From NCBI RefSeq assembly GCF_001746295.1, contig NZ_MJAH01000013.1, forward strand, positions 205,874-269,873: a stretch of DNA of 64,000 nt, in the 5' to 3' direction. A program made the position numbers and the translations under genes. Shown in pieces: positions 42,855 to 52,195 of the stretch (position 1 is its first letter; every line of letters begins with the position of its first letter). Source of the stretch: Streptomyces sp. LUP47B (GTDB lineage: Bacteria > Actinomycetota > Actinomycetes > Streptomycetales > Streptomycetaceae). The notes below the pieces were generated by a model. The model was not told the origin of the DNA and made no database searches. It saw nothing but the letters and a program-made list of their open reading frames with translations.

Positions 42855-44399
42855 CTAGCGCACATCCCCCATGAGGGACTTGACCTTCCGCCGGTACATC
42901 CACACCGCGAACCCGGCGAGAGCCGCAAGCGCCGCCTCCCCGAACACCGCGGGCGTCCCGCTGAGGTCGACCCCGGCGATCGCGGGGTTGGACAGCAGGC
43001 CGGTGATCGAGTCGCCCGCGGTGACCGCGAGGAACCAGACACCCATCATCTGCGAGGCATACTTCGCGGGAGCCATCTTCGTCGTCACCGACAGGCCGAC
43101 CGGCGAGAGGCACAGCTCACCCACGGTCTGGATGAAGTAGATGCCCACGAGCCACATCGGGCTGACCACGGTGCCGTTCGCCGCCATGGCGATCGGGACC
43201 AGGAAGAAGAAGAACGAGACACCGACCAGGACCAGGCCCATCGCGAACTTCACGATGGTGCCGGGCTCCTTGCCCTTGCGGTTCAGCCACACCCACAGCC
43301 AGGCGAAGACCGGGGCCAGCGCCATGATGAACAGCGGGTTCAGCGACTGGTACCAGGAGGTCGGGAAGTCGAAGCCGAGCAGGGAGCCGGCCGTCTTCTG
43401 GTCGTTCGAGCCGAACGCCTGGACCGTGGACGCGCCCTGGTCGTAGATCATCCAGAACACGGCGGCCGCGACGAAGAACCAGATGTAGCCGGACATCTTC
43501 GACTGCTCGGTGGCCGTCAGCTCCTTGTCCCGCTTGATGCGCAGCAGCACACCTGCCGGGACGACCAGACCGATGACGGTGAGCGGGATCATCGCCCAGT
43601 TCAGCGTGAAGTGGCCGGTGAGGCCGACGACGCCGTAGAAGACGGTCGCGGCGATCACCCAGAACAGGCCCTTGCGCAGCCAGGCCGCGCGCTCCTCGGC
43701 CGCCAGCGGCTTGGGGACGACGTTGCTGACCGGGCTCAGGTTGCGGGTGCCGAGCAGGAACGCGGCCAGACCGATCGCCATGCCGACCGCGGCCATGCCG
43801 AAGCCGAGGTGCCAGCTGACCTCCTGGCCGACGGTGCCGATCGCCAGCGGGGCGAAGAAGGCGCCCGCGTTGATGCCCATGTAGAAGATCGTGAAGCCGC
43901 CGTCGCGGCGCGGGTCGTCCGGGCCGTCGTACAGGTGGCCCACCATCGTGGAGATGTTGGCCTTGAGCAGCCCGGAACCGGCCGCTACGAGCGCGAGGCC
44001 GGCGAAGAACGGCGCCTGGCCGGCGGGCAGCGCCAGCACCAGGTGGCCGCACATGATCGTGACGGCCGCGATGGCCACGGTCTTGCGCGGGCCCCAGACG
44101 CGGTCGCCGAGCCAGCCGCCGGGCATGGCGAGCAGATAGACCATCGCCGAGTAGACGGAGACGATCACGGTGGTGGTCGCCAGGTCCATCGCGAGGCCGC
44201 CGCCCATGCTGCCCTTGCCGGCGTCGGGGCCGCCGGAGAGCAGATAGACGGTGAGCAGGGCCTTCATGCCGTAGTAGGAGAACCTCTCCCACATCTCGGT
44301 CATGAAGAGTGTGGCCAGTCCGCGGGGGTGGCCGAAGAAGGCTTTGTCGGAACCGGGGGTGCCCGGAGTCACCGAGTCCTTCGTCAGGCTGGACGCCAT
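42855..44399 (-). CDS. POT/PTR2-family di-/tripeptide:H+ symporter
   Basis: This 514-residue proton-dependent oligopeptide transporter has about 14 membrane helices. The ExxERFxYY motif appears as MTEMWERFSYYGMKALLTVYL, and the second signature as GLLKANISTMVGHLYDGPDDPRRDGGFTIFYMGINAG. It imports small peptides for nutrition. AAGGAACGACC precedes the ATG at 44399; the earlier in-frame start (MCGNPHQQ) lacks support. The gene is divergent from a response regulator gene across a 296-base gap. Confidence 0.95.
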   Translation of the reverse strand: MASSLTKDSVTPGTPGSDKAFFGHPRGLATLFMTEMWERFSYYGMKALLTVYLLSGGPDAGKGSMGGGLAMDLATTTVIVSVYSAMVYLLAMPGGWLGDRVWGPRKTVAIAAVTIMCGHLVLALPAGQAPFFAGLALVAAGSGLLKANISTMVGHLYDGPDDPRRDGGFTIFYMGINAGAFFAPLAIGTVGQEVSWHLGFGMAAVGMAIGLAAFLLGTRNLSPVSNVVPKPLAAEERAAWLRKGLFWVIAATVFYGVVGLTGHFTLNWAMIPLTVIGLVVPAGVLLRIKRDKELTATEQSKMSGYIWFFVAAAVFWMIYDQGASTVQAFGSNDQKTAGSLLGFDFPTSWYQSLNPLFIMALAPVFAWLWVWLNRKGKEPGTIVKFAMGLVLVGVSFFFFLVPIAMAANGTVVSPMWLVGIYFIQTVGELCLSPVGLSVTTKMAPAKYASQMMGVWFLAVTAGDSITGLLSNPAIAGVDLSGTPAVFGEAALAALAGFAVWMYRRKVKSLMGDVR

Positions 44400-44695
44400 G
44401 GTCGTTCCTTGCTGGTGGGGGTTACCGCACACAAAAGAGACCTTCAGCGACAGATACGCGCCAAAGGCCCCGACGATGCGACAGGCATTGATTCACCATA
44501 CGGCAGGATACTGCCGGAAATGGAAGGACTTGAGACGTGAATCACAGGTGGCCGAGGAACCGTACACCCTGTTTCTAAGGTCTTTACGGGGTAGACACCC
44601 CACACTCACAGGTTCACACCACATCCATAAAAGGTAAGAACCACTGGGTCGCGATCACACCACAGCATCTTTCAAGAGCGGTCTACCATCAGCTC
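44400..44695. other. Divergent intergenic region, transporter / response regulator
   Basis: This 296-base gap has no open frame with a ribosome site. It is locally AT-rich (ggttcacaccacatccataaaaggtaagaac, 44611-44641), consistent with promoters in both directions. No clear operator was found. Confidence 0.5.
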
Positions 44696-45373
44696 ATGAC
44701 CCGTGTACTGCTCGCCGAGGACGATGCGTCCATTTCGGAGCCGCTGGCCCGCGCCCTGCGCCGGGAAGGGTACGAGGTCGAGGTGCGTGAGGACGGCCCC
44801 ACCGCACTCGACGCCGGAATGCAGGGCGGCATCGACCTGGTCGTCCTCGACCTGGGTCTGCCCGGCATGGACGGCCTCGAGGTGGCCCGCCGACTGCGCG
44901 CCGAAGGCCACGCCGTACCGATCCTCATCCTGACCGCACGCGCCGACGAGGTGGACACCGTCGTCGGTCTCGACGCGGGTGCCGACGACTACGTGACCAA
45001 GCCCTTCCGGCTCGCCGAGCTGCTCGCCCGGGTCCGGGCCCTGCTGCGACGCGGGGCGTCCGAGCCGGCCCAGCCGCCGGCCACCCACGGGGTGCGCATC
45101 GACGTCGAGTCGCACCGGGCGTGGATGGGCGACGAGGAACTCCAGCTCACCGCGAAGGAGTTCGACCTGCTGCGGGTGCTGGTGCGGGACGCGGGGCGGG
45201 TGGTGACCCGGGACCAGCTGATGCGCGAGGTCTGGGACACCACATGGTGGTCGTCGACCAAGACGCTCGACATGCACATCTCGTGGCTCCGCAAGAAGCT
45301 CGGCGACGACGCGGCCAACCCGCGGTACATCGCGACGGTACGAGGAGTGGGCTTCCGCTTCGAGAAGAGCTGA
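44696..45373 (+). CDS. OmpR-family response regulator
   Basis: This 225-residue regulator has a receiver domain with phosphoacceptor D52 (VVLDLGLPGMDG), acidic pocket D9/D10, and the conserved Lys of DDYVTKPFRLAEL. A Trans_reg_C winged helix follows (LQLTAKEFDLLRVLVRDAGRVVTRDQLMREVW to RYIATVRGVGFRFE). It pairs with the histidine kinase encoded 29 bases downstream. The signal and targets are unknown; the divergent peptide transporter gene is one candidate. Confidence 0.95.
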   Translation: MTRVLLAEDDASISEPLARALRREGYEVEVREDGPTALDAGMQGGIDLVVLDLGLPGMDGLEVARRLRAEGHAVPILILTARADEVDTVVGLDAGADDYVTKPFRLAELLARVRALLRRGASEPAQPPATHGVRIDVESHRAWMGDEELQLTAKEFDLLRVLVRDAGRVVTRDQLMREVWDTTWWSSTKTLDMHISWLRKKLGDDAANPRYIATVRGVGFRFEKS

Positions 45374-45402
45374 ATCCCCGGGTATCGGCTAGGTAAGAGG
45401 AC

Positions 45403-46677
45403 ATGCGCCGTCGACTGATCCAGTCCACGCTCGCCGTGGTGCTCGTGGTGATCGCCGTCTTCGGCGTCTCGCTCGTCATCGTCGAGACCCGCACCATCAG
45501 CAACAGCGCCCAGGAGCGGGTCGACTCCGAGGCGATCCGGCTGGCCGGGATCGTGGACAGCCGACTGTTCGCCGCGGAGGACGTGAACGCGGAGATCCTG
45601 CGCGACCAGGTCGCGCAGGAACGCTACGCCATGATCCGGATCCCCGGAAAGCCACCGATCGAGGTCGGTTCCAGGCCGGTCGGCCAGGTCATCAGCTCCA
45701 CGGAGAAGGGCGAGGAGGGCGAGACGGTCACCGTGCAGGAGCCGCGCTCCTCGGTGACCCGGGAGGTCGGCCGCACACTGCTGATCATCGGTCTGGTGGC
45801 CCTGCTCGCGGTGGTCGCCGCGGTGCTGCTCGCGATCCGCCAGGCCAACAAACTCGCCTCGCCGCTGACCGACCTCGCCGAGACCGCGGAACGGCTCGGC
45901 TCGGGCGACCCACGGCCCCGGCACAAGCGGTACGGCGTCCCCGAGCTGGACCGGGTCGCCGATGTGCTGGACTCCTCCGCCGAGCGCATCGCGCGCATGC
46001 TGACGGCGGAGCGGCGCCTGGCAGCCGACGCCTCCCACCAGCTCCGTACGCCGCTGACCGCGCTCTCGATGCGCCTCGAGGAGATCACCCTCACCGACGA
46101 CCCGGACACGGTGAAGGAGGAGGCGAACGTCGCGCTGACCCAGGTGGAGCGGCTGACGGACGTGGTCGAACGGCTGCTGACCAACTCCCGCGACCCCCGG
46201 GCCGGCAACGCCGTCACCTTCGACCTCGACGAGGTCATCCAGCAGCAGCTCGCGGAGTGGCGGCCCGCGTACCGCAGTGCGGGCCGGGCGATCGTCAGCT
46301 CGGGCAAACGGCACCTCACCGCCGTCGGCACACCCGGTGCCGTGGCCCAGGTCCTGGCCGCGCTGATCGAGAACTCCCTCATGCACGGCGGCGGCACGGT
46401 GGCGCTGCGCACCCGCGTCACCGGCAACCAGGCCGTCATCGAGGTCACCGACGAGGGCCCCGGCGTCCCCGCCGACCTCGGCGCGCGGATCTTCGAGCGC
46501 ACCATCAGCGGCCGCAACTCCACCGGAATCGGCCTCGCGGTCGCCCGCGACCTGGCGGAGGCCGACGGCGGCCGCCTGGAAATGCTCCAGGCCCAGCCCC
46601 CGGTCTTCGGCCTGTTCCTCTCCCGCACCCCGCTCAAGTCGGCCGCGCTGGACGACGACGAGCCGATGGTGCGGTGA
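45403..46677 (+). CDS. Sensor histidine kinase
   Basis: This 424-residue kinase has two membrane helices (STLAVVLVVIAVFGVSLVIVE and TLLIIGLVALLAVVAAVLLAI) with about 95 extracellular residues between them, then HAMP, HisKA with H212 in DASHQLRTPLTAL, and HATPase_c (N box LIENSLMHGG, G1 DEGPGVP, G2 GIGLAVARDLAEADGG). It phosphorylates the response regulator encoded upstream. No recognisable sensor domain is present in the extracellular loop. Confidence 0.94.
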   Translation: MRRRLIQSTLAVVLVVIAVFGVSLVIVETRTISNSAQERVDSEAIRLAGIVDSRLFAAEDVNAEILRDQVAQERYAMIRIPGKPPIEVGSRPVGQVISSTEKGEEGETVTVQEPRSSVTREVGRTLLIIGLVALLAVVAAVLLAIRQANKLASPLTDLAETAERLGSGDPRPRHKRYGVPELDRVADVLDSSAERIARMLTAERRLAADASHQLRTPLTALSMRLEEITLTDDPDTVKEEANVALTQVERLTDVVERLLTNSRDPRAGNAVTFDLDEVIQQQLAEWRPAYRSAGRAIVSSGKRHLTAVGTPGAVAQVLAALIENSLMHGGGTVALRTRVTGNQAVIEVTDEGPGVPADLGARIFERTISGRNSTGIGLAVARDLAEADGGRLEMLQAQPPVFGLFLSRTPLKSAALDDDEPMVR

Positions 46678-47021
46678 GCCTCCGGCGGTTGGGCGGTGTT
46701 TGTCTGCGGGTTTGGGGGCGGGCGTTTTTGCGCAGTTCCCCGCGCCCCTGGGTGCCTGCGGCGGCCTGTTTCGGTCCGGTGGGGGCGGGTGTAGCGCGTG
46801 CGGTCTGGTGGGTGGGTCGGGGCCGGGGTGGGGGGTGTCCGTCCTCGGTCCGGCGGCTCGGCTGCTTTGGCGGTGCTCGGTGACGGACGCCGGCCGCTGC
46901 GGGCGGACACCCCCCACCCCGTCCCCTTCCCGCCGTACGCGGCCAACCGCCTGTCCTGGCGCACGGGGCGCTGTGCCGGGTGGGCGCGTCTCACTCCGTG
47001 TCGCCGAGGTGGAGCGGACTG
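46678..47021. other. Intergenic region with dispersed repeat
   Basis: These 344 bases contain no supportable gene. G-rich stretches produce long spurious frames. The only recognisable element is the dispersed repeat at 46730-46750. Confidence 0.6.
46730..46750 (-). repeat. Dispersed intergenic repeat, copy 2
   Basis: The minus strand reads CAGGGGCGCGGGGAACTGCGC, nearly identical to copy 1 and copy 3. It lies about 53 bases after the histidine kinase stop, preceded on the plus strand by GTTTTT. Confidence 0.7.
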
Positions 47022-47540
47022 TCAGAGCACCCGCTGCTCGGGGCGGGACGGCTTCCTGGTCGCCGTCTGCTCCGCCTCCTCCAGGAAGGACTCCGCGCTC
47101 GCAACCGCCTCGCGGGCGGGGAGGGTCTTGAAGACCCAGCTGCGGTAGGACCAGAAGCGGAAGAGGGTGGCGATGCCGATGCCGAGGAACTTGAAGATGT
47201 TGCTCTGCAGGGGGCTGTCCCAGCCGAAGGTGTAGGTCGCGGCGTACAGGATGCCGTTCTCGATGACCAGGCCGACCACGCTGAACAGCAGGAACAGCGT
47301 CAGTTCCTTCGTACGGCCGCTCTTGTCGCGGTCACGGTACGTGAAGTACCGGAACCCTATGTAGTTGAAGATGATCGCCACGACCGTGGCGACGACGCTT
47401 GCCCGGACCACCGGAAGCTCGGTGACCTGCCGCACGAGGTTGAACACGACGAGGTTGACGAGGAGGCCCGCTCCGCCCACCGCACCGAATTTGGCGGCCT
47501 CGCGAACGATCCTTCGCAACCCTGAGGAACCATGTCCCAT
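47022..47540 (-). CDS. GtrA-family membrane protein
   Basis: This 172-residue protein has four membrane helices in the GtrA pattern (REAAKFGAVGGAGLLVNLVVFNLV, ASVVATVVAIIFNYIGFRYFTYRD, LTLFLLFSVVGLVIENGILYAAT, NIFKFLGIGIATLFRFWSYRSWVF). GtrA proteins are thought to flip or move undecaprenyl-linked sugars for cell-surface glycosylation. The C-terminal 25 residues are charged. It is divergent from purK. Confidence 0.93.
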   Translation of the reverse strand: MGHGSSGLRRIVREAAKFGAVGGAGLLVNLVVFNLVRQVTELPVVRASVVATVVAIIFNYIGFRYFTYRDRDKSGRTKELTLFLLFSVVGLVIENGILYAATYTFGWDSPLQSNIFKFLGIGIATLFRFWSYRSWVFKTLPAREAVASAESFLEEAEQTATRKPSRPEQRVL

Positions 47541-47705
47541 GGTCGTACAGGCCCCCAGTCGATTGGTTTCGTCAACTCAACCATGCTAACCACCCCTCTG
47601 GCCCATTGCCTGTGGACGAACTCACACACAGGGAAACAAGCTGGTAAGAGGACCGGAAAGAGGCGCTGAATCCGGCCGCCGTGGCGTGACCGATACCCTG
47701 GGGTC

Positions 47706-48845
47706 GTGACGTTCCCCGTAGTCGGCATGGTCGGCGGAGGCCAGCTCGCCCGTATGACACACGAGGCAGGCATCCCGCTCGGCATCAGGTTCAAGCTCCT
47801 CAGCGACACCCCGCAGGATTCCGCGGCGCAGGTGGTGAGCGACGTCGTCATCGGCGACTATCGCGACCTCGACACGCTGCGCGACTTCGCGCGCGGGTGC
47901 GACGTGATCACCTTCGATCACGAACACGTACCCACCGAGCACCTCAGGGCCCTGGAGGCGGACGGCATCCCCGTGCGCCCCGGCCCCGACGCGCTCGTGC
48001 ACGCCCAGGACAAGGGCGTGATGCGCGCGCGGCTCGACGCGATCGGCGTCCCGTGCCCCAGGCACCGCATCGTCAGCGATCCGCAGGACGTGGCCGCCTT
48101 CGCGGCGGAGGGCGACGGCTTCCCCGTCGTCCTCAAGACCGTCCGCGGCGGCTACGACGGCAAGGGCGTGTGGGTCGTCGACTCCGTCGAGGAGGCCACG
48201 GACCCCTTCCGGGCCGGTGTCCCCGTCCTCGCCGAGGAGAAGGTCGACTACGTCCGCGAGCTCGCCGCCAACGTCGTACGGTCGCCGCACGGCCAGGCCG
48301 TCGCCTACCCGGTCGTCGAGTCCCAGCAGGTGAACGGCGTCTGCGACACCGTGATCGCCCCCGCGCCCGGCCTCGACGAGGCGCTCGCCCTCAAGGCCGA
48401 GCAGCTGGCCCTGTCCATCGCCAAGGAACTGGACGTCGTCGGCCACCTCGCCGTCGAGCTCTTCCAGACCCGCGACGGCCGCATCCTCGTCAACGAACTG
48501 GCGATGCGCCCGCACAACTCCGGCCACTGGTCGATGGACGGCGCGATCACCTCCCAGTTCGCCAACCACGTCCGGGCCGTCCTCGACCTCCCGCTCGGCG
48601 ACCCGCGCCCCCGCGCCAAGTGGACCGTCATGGTCAACGTCCTCGGCGGCGACTTCCCCGACATGTACTCCGCGTACCTGCACTGCATGGCCCGCGACCC
48701 CAAGCTGAAGATCCACATGTACGGCAAGGACGTGAAGCCCGGCCGCAAGGTCGGCCATGTCAACACCTACGGCGACGACCTGGACGACGTTCTCGAACGC
48801 GCACGTCACGCTGCCGGCTACCTGAGAGGCACGATCACCGAATGA
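47706..48845 (+). CDS. purK: N5-carboxyaminoimidazole ribonucleotide synthase
   Basis: PurK is an ATP-grasp enzyme that carboxylates aminoimidazole ribonucleotide at N5 in purine synthesis. The 379-residue protein has the N-terminal VVGMVGGGQLARM, the ATP-grasp core (GFPVVLKTVRGGYDGKGVWVV, FRAGVPVLAEEKVDYVRELAANVVR) and RILVNELAMRPHNSGHWSMDGA. The start is GTG at 47706. The stop overlaps purE by four bases. Confidence 0.97.
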   Translation: MTFPVVGMVGGGQLARMTHEAGIPLGIRFKLLSDTPQDSAAQVVSDVVIGDYRDLDTLRDFARGCDVITFDHEHVPTEHLRALEADGIPVRPGPDALVHAQDKGVMRARLDAIGVPCPRHRIVSDPQDVAAFAAEGDGFPVVLKTVRGGYDGKGVWVVDSVEEATDPFRAGVPVLAEEKVDYVRELAANVVRSPHGQAVAYPVVESQQVNGVCDTVIAPAPGLDEALALKAEQLALSIAKELDVVGHLAVELFQTRDGRILVNELAMRPHNSGHWSMDGAITSQFANHVRAVLDLPLGDPRPRAKWTVMVNVLGGDFPDMYSAYLHCMARDPKLKIHMYGKDVKPGRKVGHVNTYGDDLDDVLERARHAAGYLRGTITE

Positions 48846-49363
48846 GCCCCGTTGTTGGCATCGTCATGGGTTCGGACAGCGACTGGCCCGTCATGGAGGC
48901 CGCCGCTCAGGCCCTCGACGAGTTCGAGATCGAGTACGAGGTCGACGTCGTCTCCGCGCACCGCATGCCGCGCGAGATGATCACGTACGGCGAGCAGGCG
49001 GCCGAGCGGGGTCTGAAGGTGATCATCGCGGGGGCCGGCGGCGCCGCCCACCTCCCGGGCATGCTCGCTTCCGTGACCCCCCTCCCGGTCATCGGCGTCC
49101 CGGTCCCGCTGAAGTACCTCGACGGCATGGACTCGCTGCTCTCCATCGTGCAGATGCCGGCCGGTGTCCCCGTCGCGACCGTCTCCGTCGCCGGCGCCCG
49201 CAACGCCGGCCTGCTCGCGGCCCGCATCCTCGCCGCCCACGACGAGGAACTCCTCGGCCGGATGCGGGAGTTCCAGCAGGAGCTCAACGACCAGGCCACC
49301 GAGAAGGGCAAGCGCCTGCGGTCCAAGGTCGAGGGTCCCAGCGGTTTCGGTTTCGGCAAGTGA
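48842..49363 (+). CDS. purE: N5-carboxyaminoimidazole ribonucleotide mutase
   Basis: PurE moves the carboxyl group from N5 to C4 of the imidazole ring, completing the two-step route begun by PurK. The 173-residue class I enzyme has the IVMGSDSDWPVM phosphate loop, the catalytic-His segment VSAHRMP, and GAGGAAHLPGMLAS. The ATG at 48842 overlaps purK. It is itself overlapped (GTGA) by the dipeptidase gene. Confidence 0.98.
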   Translation: MSPVVGIVMGSDSDWPVMEAAAQALDEFEIEYEVDVVSAHRMPREMITYGEQAAERGLKVIIAGAGGAAHLPGMLASVTPLPVIGVPVPLKYLDGMDSLLSIVQMPAGVPVATVSVAGARNAGLLAARILAAHDEELLGRMREFQQELNDQATEKGKRLRSKVEGPSGFGFGK

Positions 49364-50547
49364 CGGCCGTGGGACCGCTGGAGACGGCCCGGGAACTGCT
49401 GCGCGAGGCCCCGGTCGTCGACGGCCACAACGACCTCCCGTGGGCGCTGCGCGAACAGGTCCGCTACGACCTCGACGCGCGGGACATCGCCACGGACCAG
49501 TCGGCCCACCTGCACACCGACCTGGCGCGGCTGCGGGCCGGCGGGGTCGGTGCGCAGTACTGGTCGGTGTACGTCCGCTCGGACCTGCCCGACGCGGTGC
49601 CGGCGACGCTGGAACAGATCGACTGCGTAAGGCAGTTGATCGCGCGGTACCCGCAGACGCTGGCGCCCGCGCTGACGGCCGCCGACATGGAGGCGGCGCG
49701 CTCTCAGGGCCGTATCGCCTCCCTCATGGGCGCCGAAGGCGGCCACTCCATCGCCAACTCCCTCGCCACACTGCGGGCGTTGTACGCGCTCGGCGTGCGC
49801 TACATGACCCTCACCCACAACGACAACGTGGACTGGGCGGACTCGGCGACCGACGAGCCCGGCGTCGGGGGGCTGTCGGCCTTCGGCCGTGCGGTGGTGC
49901 GGGAGATGAACCGCGAGGGCATGCTCGTGGACCTCTCGCACGTGGCGGCGACGACCATGCGGGACGCGCTGGACGCGAGCGAGGCACCGGTGATCTTCTC
50001 GCACTCCTCCTCGCGGGCGGTGTGCGACCACCCGCGCAACATCCCGGACGACATCCTGGAGCGCCTCCCGTCCAACGGCGGCATGGCGATGGTGACCTTC
50101 GTCCCGAAGTTCGTCCTCCAGGCCGCCGTCGACTGGACCGCCGCGGCCGACGAGAACATGCGCGAGCACGGCTTCCACCACCTCGCGACCACCCCGGAGG
50201 CGATGAAGGTGCACCGCGCCTTCGAGGAGCGCACCCCGCGCCCGGTCGCCACGGTCTCGACGGTGGCCGACCACCTGGACCATATGCGCGAGGTGGCCGG
50301 CGTGGACCACATCGGCATCGGCGGCGACTACGACGGCACGGCGTTCACCCCGGATGGCCTCAGCGACGTCTCCGGCTATCCCAACCTCATCGCCGAACTC
50401 CTGGACCGCGGCTGGTCGAAACCCGACCTGGCCAAGCTGACCTGGCAGAACGCGGTACGGGTGCTGGGCGCGGCGGAGGACGTGGCCCGGGGCCTTCAGG
50501 CGACCCGTGCGCCGTCCAACGCGACCATCGAGTCGCTGGACGGCTGA
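49360..50547 (+). CDS. Membrane dipeptidase (M19, renal-dipeptidase type)
   Basis: This 395-residue zinc dipeptidase keeps every metal position of the family: VDGHNDLPW (His, Asp), MGAEGGHS (bridging Glu), LTHNDNVDW, VDLSHVAATTM (His), FSHSSSRAVCDHPRN (His) and GIGGDYDG (Asp). It probably cleaves dipeptides, including those with D-residues at the C-terminus. The GTG at 49360 overlaps the purE stop, so it is read from the purKE operon. The 51029 gene downstream is a degenerate paralogue. Confidence 0.95.
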   Translation: MTAVGPLETARELLREAPVVDGHNDLPWALREQVRYDLDARDIATDQSAHLHTDLARLRAGGVGAQYWSVYVRSDLPDAVPATLEQIDCVRQLIARYPQTLAPALTAADMEAARSQGRIASLMGAEGGHSIANSLATLRALYALGVRYMTLTHNDNVDWADSATDEPGVGGLSAFGRAVVREMNREGMLVDLSHVAATTMRDALDASEAPVIFSHSSSRAVCDHPRNIPDDILERLPSNGGMAMVTFVPKFVLQAAVDWTAAADENMREHGFHHLATTPEAMKVHRAFEERTPRPVATVSTVADHLDHMREVAGVDHIGIGGDYDGTAFTPDGLSDVSGYPNLIAELLDRGWSKPDLAKLTWQNAVRVLGAAEDVARGLQATRAPSNATIESLDG

Positions 50548-50955
50548 CCGCCGTCGGCCGTCAGGGCGGGGTAGTCGGTGTAGCCGTCCGCCCCGCCCAC
50601 GTACATCAGGTACCGGTCCCGGACCGGAATGAGGGGCGCGCCCCGCCGCAGCCGGTCCACCAGGTCCGGGTTGGCGAGGAACGGCCGGCCGAGGGCGACC
50701 AGGTCGGCCCCGGCGGCCGGCATGTCCTGGGCCGCCCGCGTGACGGCCTGGGTGGTGAGGCCGGACAGCACCGGGTTGCCGATCAGGACGCCGGGCCAGT
50801 CGGCGCGGATCCCGCGGTACCACCGGGTGCCGGGGTCGGCGTGCACGAGGTGCAGGTAGGCCAGGTCCAGGCCCTTCAGCCGGGCCGGCAGAGCCGGATA
50901 GAGGACCTCGGTGTCGTCCTCCTCGACACCGTTGACCCCCGAACGCCCTGCCCAC
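50496..50955 (-). pseudogene. C-terminal remnant of an Old Yellow Enzyme (alkene reductase)
   Basis: The minus-strand frame encodes only about the last 140 residues of an NADH:flavin oxidoreductase: NGVEEDDTEVLYPAL, GLDLAYLHLVHADPG, GADLVALGRPFLANPDLVDRLRRG and GGADGYTDYPAL. The usual 360-residue protein, including the N-terminal FMN barrel strands, is absent. Upstream sequence is unrelated, and the 3' end runs into the dipeptidase gene on the other strand. I treat it as a truncated pseudogene. Confidence 0.82.
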
Positions 50956-51028
50956 CAGGAAGCCGCCCGCGCTCCGTGCGACGGTGGCCGTACGGCGATG
51001 AGGAAGATCACGACGTACGGAGCCCGTC

Positions 51029-52141
51029 ATGGCAGACCTCCAGGACGAACTGCCCCCCACGGCCGAGGTGGGAGAGCTGCCCCGGCTCTTCGAGGCTGTG
51101 CCGGAGCTGTACACCCCCGTCTCCGATCCGGACAGCGAGCCTTTGGACCGTGCCCGCGCGATCCTTGCCGCGCACCCCGTCGCCGACGGCTACAGCGGAC
51201 TGCCCTGGGCCCTGAGACACCTGCCCTGGTTCGACCTGGAGGTCGGCGAGAGCGCCGTGGACACGGATGTGCCCAGGCTCAGGGAGGGCCACGTCGGCGC
51301 CCTGATGTGGTCGCTGCACCTGCCCGAGGGGCTCGACGGGGACCGTGCCGTCGGCGCCACCCTGGAACAGCTCGACCTGGTGAAGACGGTCGTACGGAAT
51401 CACCCGGAGGGGCTGCGGCTGGCCTGCACCGCCGGACAGACCACCGACGCCCGCAACTGCGGCCGCGTCGCCGTGCTGCTCGGCCCCGCCGGAGCCGCCG
51501 CCCTCGGCGACTCGCTCGGCATCCTGCGCTCCCTGCACACCCTCGGCCTGCGCGTCCTCACCCTGTCCGGGGTGTCCTGGGCGAGCGAGGCGGGGCTCAC
51601 CCGGTTCGGTGAGGAGGTGCTGCGCGAGATGAACCGGCTCGGAGTCCTCGCCGATCTCTCCGGTGCCTCCGAGACCACCGTCCGGCGGACCCTGGCGGTG
51701 GCCAAGGCGCCCGTGCTCTTCACCCGCTCCGCCGCCCGCGCCCTGCGCCCCCACCCGGCCAACCTTCCCGACGACCTGCTCGTCGAGCTGGGCGCCGCCC
51801 GGGGCCTGTGCATGGTGCCGCTGACCGCCGAGCAGACCGGCCCGACGGTCCGGGACGTCGCCGACCACCTCGACCACCTGCGCGCGGTCGCGGGCGCCGA
51901 GTCCGTGGGCCTGTCCGGCACCTACGACGCCGGCATCGCCCACCCCCAGGAGCTCGACGACGCCGCCTGCTATCCCCACCTCGTCGCCGAGCTGCTGCGC
52001 CGCGGCTGGGAGGAGGCCGACCTCGCGCTGCTGACCTGGGGCAACGTCCAGCGGGTGCTGCGCGAGTCCGACTTCACCGCACGAGCGGCACAGCTACGAC
52101 GCGAGCCGTCGACGGCGAAGATCGCCGAGCTCGGCGGGTAG
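51029..52141 (+). CDS. M19 dipeptidase-like protein lacking all metal ligands
   Basis: This 370-residue protein aligns with the intact dipeptidase encoded just upstream over its whole length (for example VADHLDHLRAVAGAESVGLSG against VADHLDHMREVAGVDHIGIGG). All zinc and catalytic positions are replaced: HND becomes YSG, GAEGGHS becomes GPAGAAA, THN becomes SGV, DLSH becomes DLSG, SHSSSR becomes TRSAAR and GGDYDG becomes SGTYDA. The frame is intact, with a GGAG ribosome site before the ATG at 51029 and normal codon bias. It is more likely a maintained pseudoenzyme than decay. Function is unknown. Confidence 0.9.
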   Translation: MADLQDELPPTAEVGELPRLFEAVPELYTPVSDPDSEPLDRARAILAAHPVADGYSGLPWALRHLPWFDLEVGESAVDTDVPRLREGHVGALMWSLHLPEGLDGDRAVGATLEQLDLVKTVVRNHPEGLRLACTAGQTTDARNCGRVAVLLGPAGAAALGDSLGILRSLHTLGLRVLTLSGVSWASEAGLTRFGEEVLREMNRLGVLADLSGASETTVRRTLAVAKAPVLFTRSAARALRPHPANLPDDLLVELGAARGLCMVPLTAEQTGPTVRDVADHLDHLRAVAGAESVGLSGTYDAGIAHPQELDDAACYPHLVAELLRRGWEEADLALLTWGNVQRVLRESDFTARAAQLRREPSTAKIAELGG

Positions 52142-52195
52142 CCCGCGGTGCCGGAAATCGCCGAGCTCGACGGATGGTCAGCGGCGCGGCGCGCG

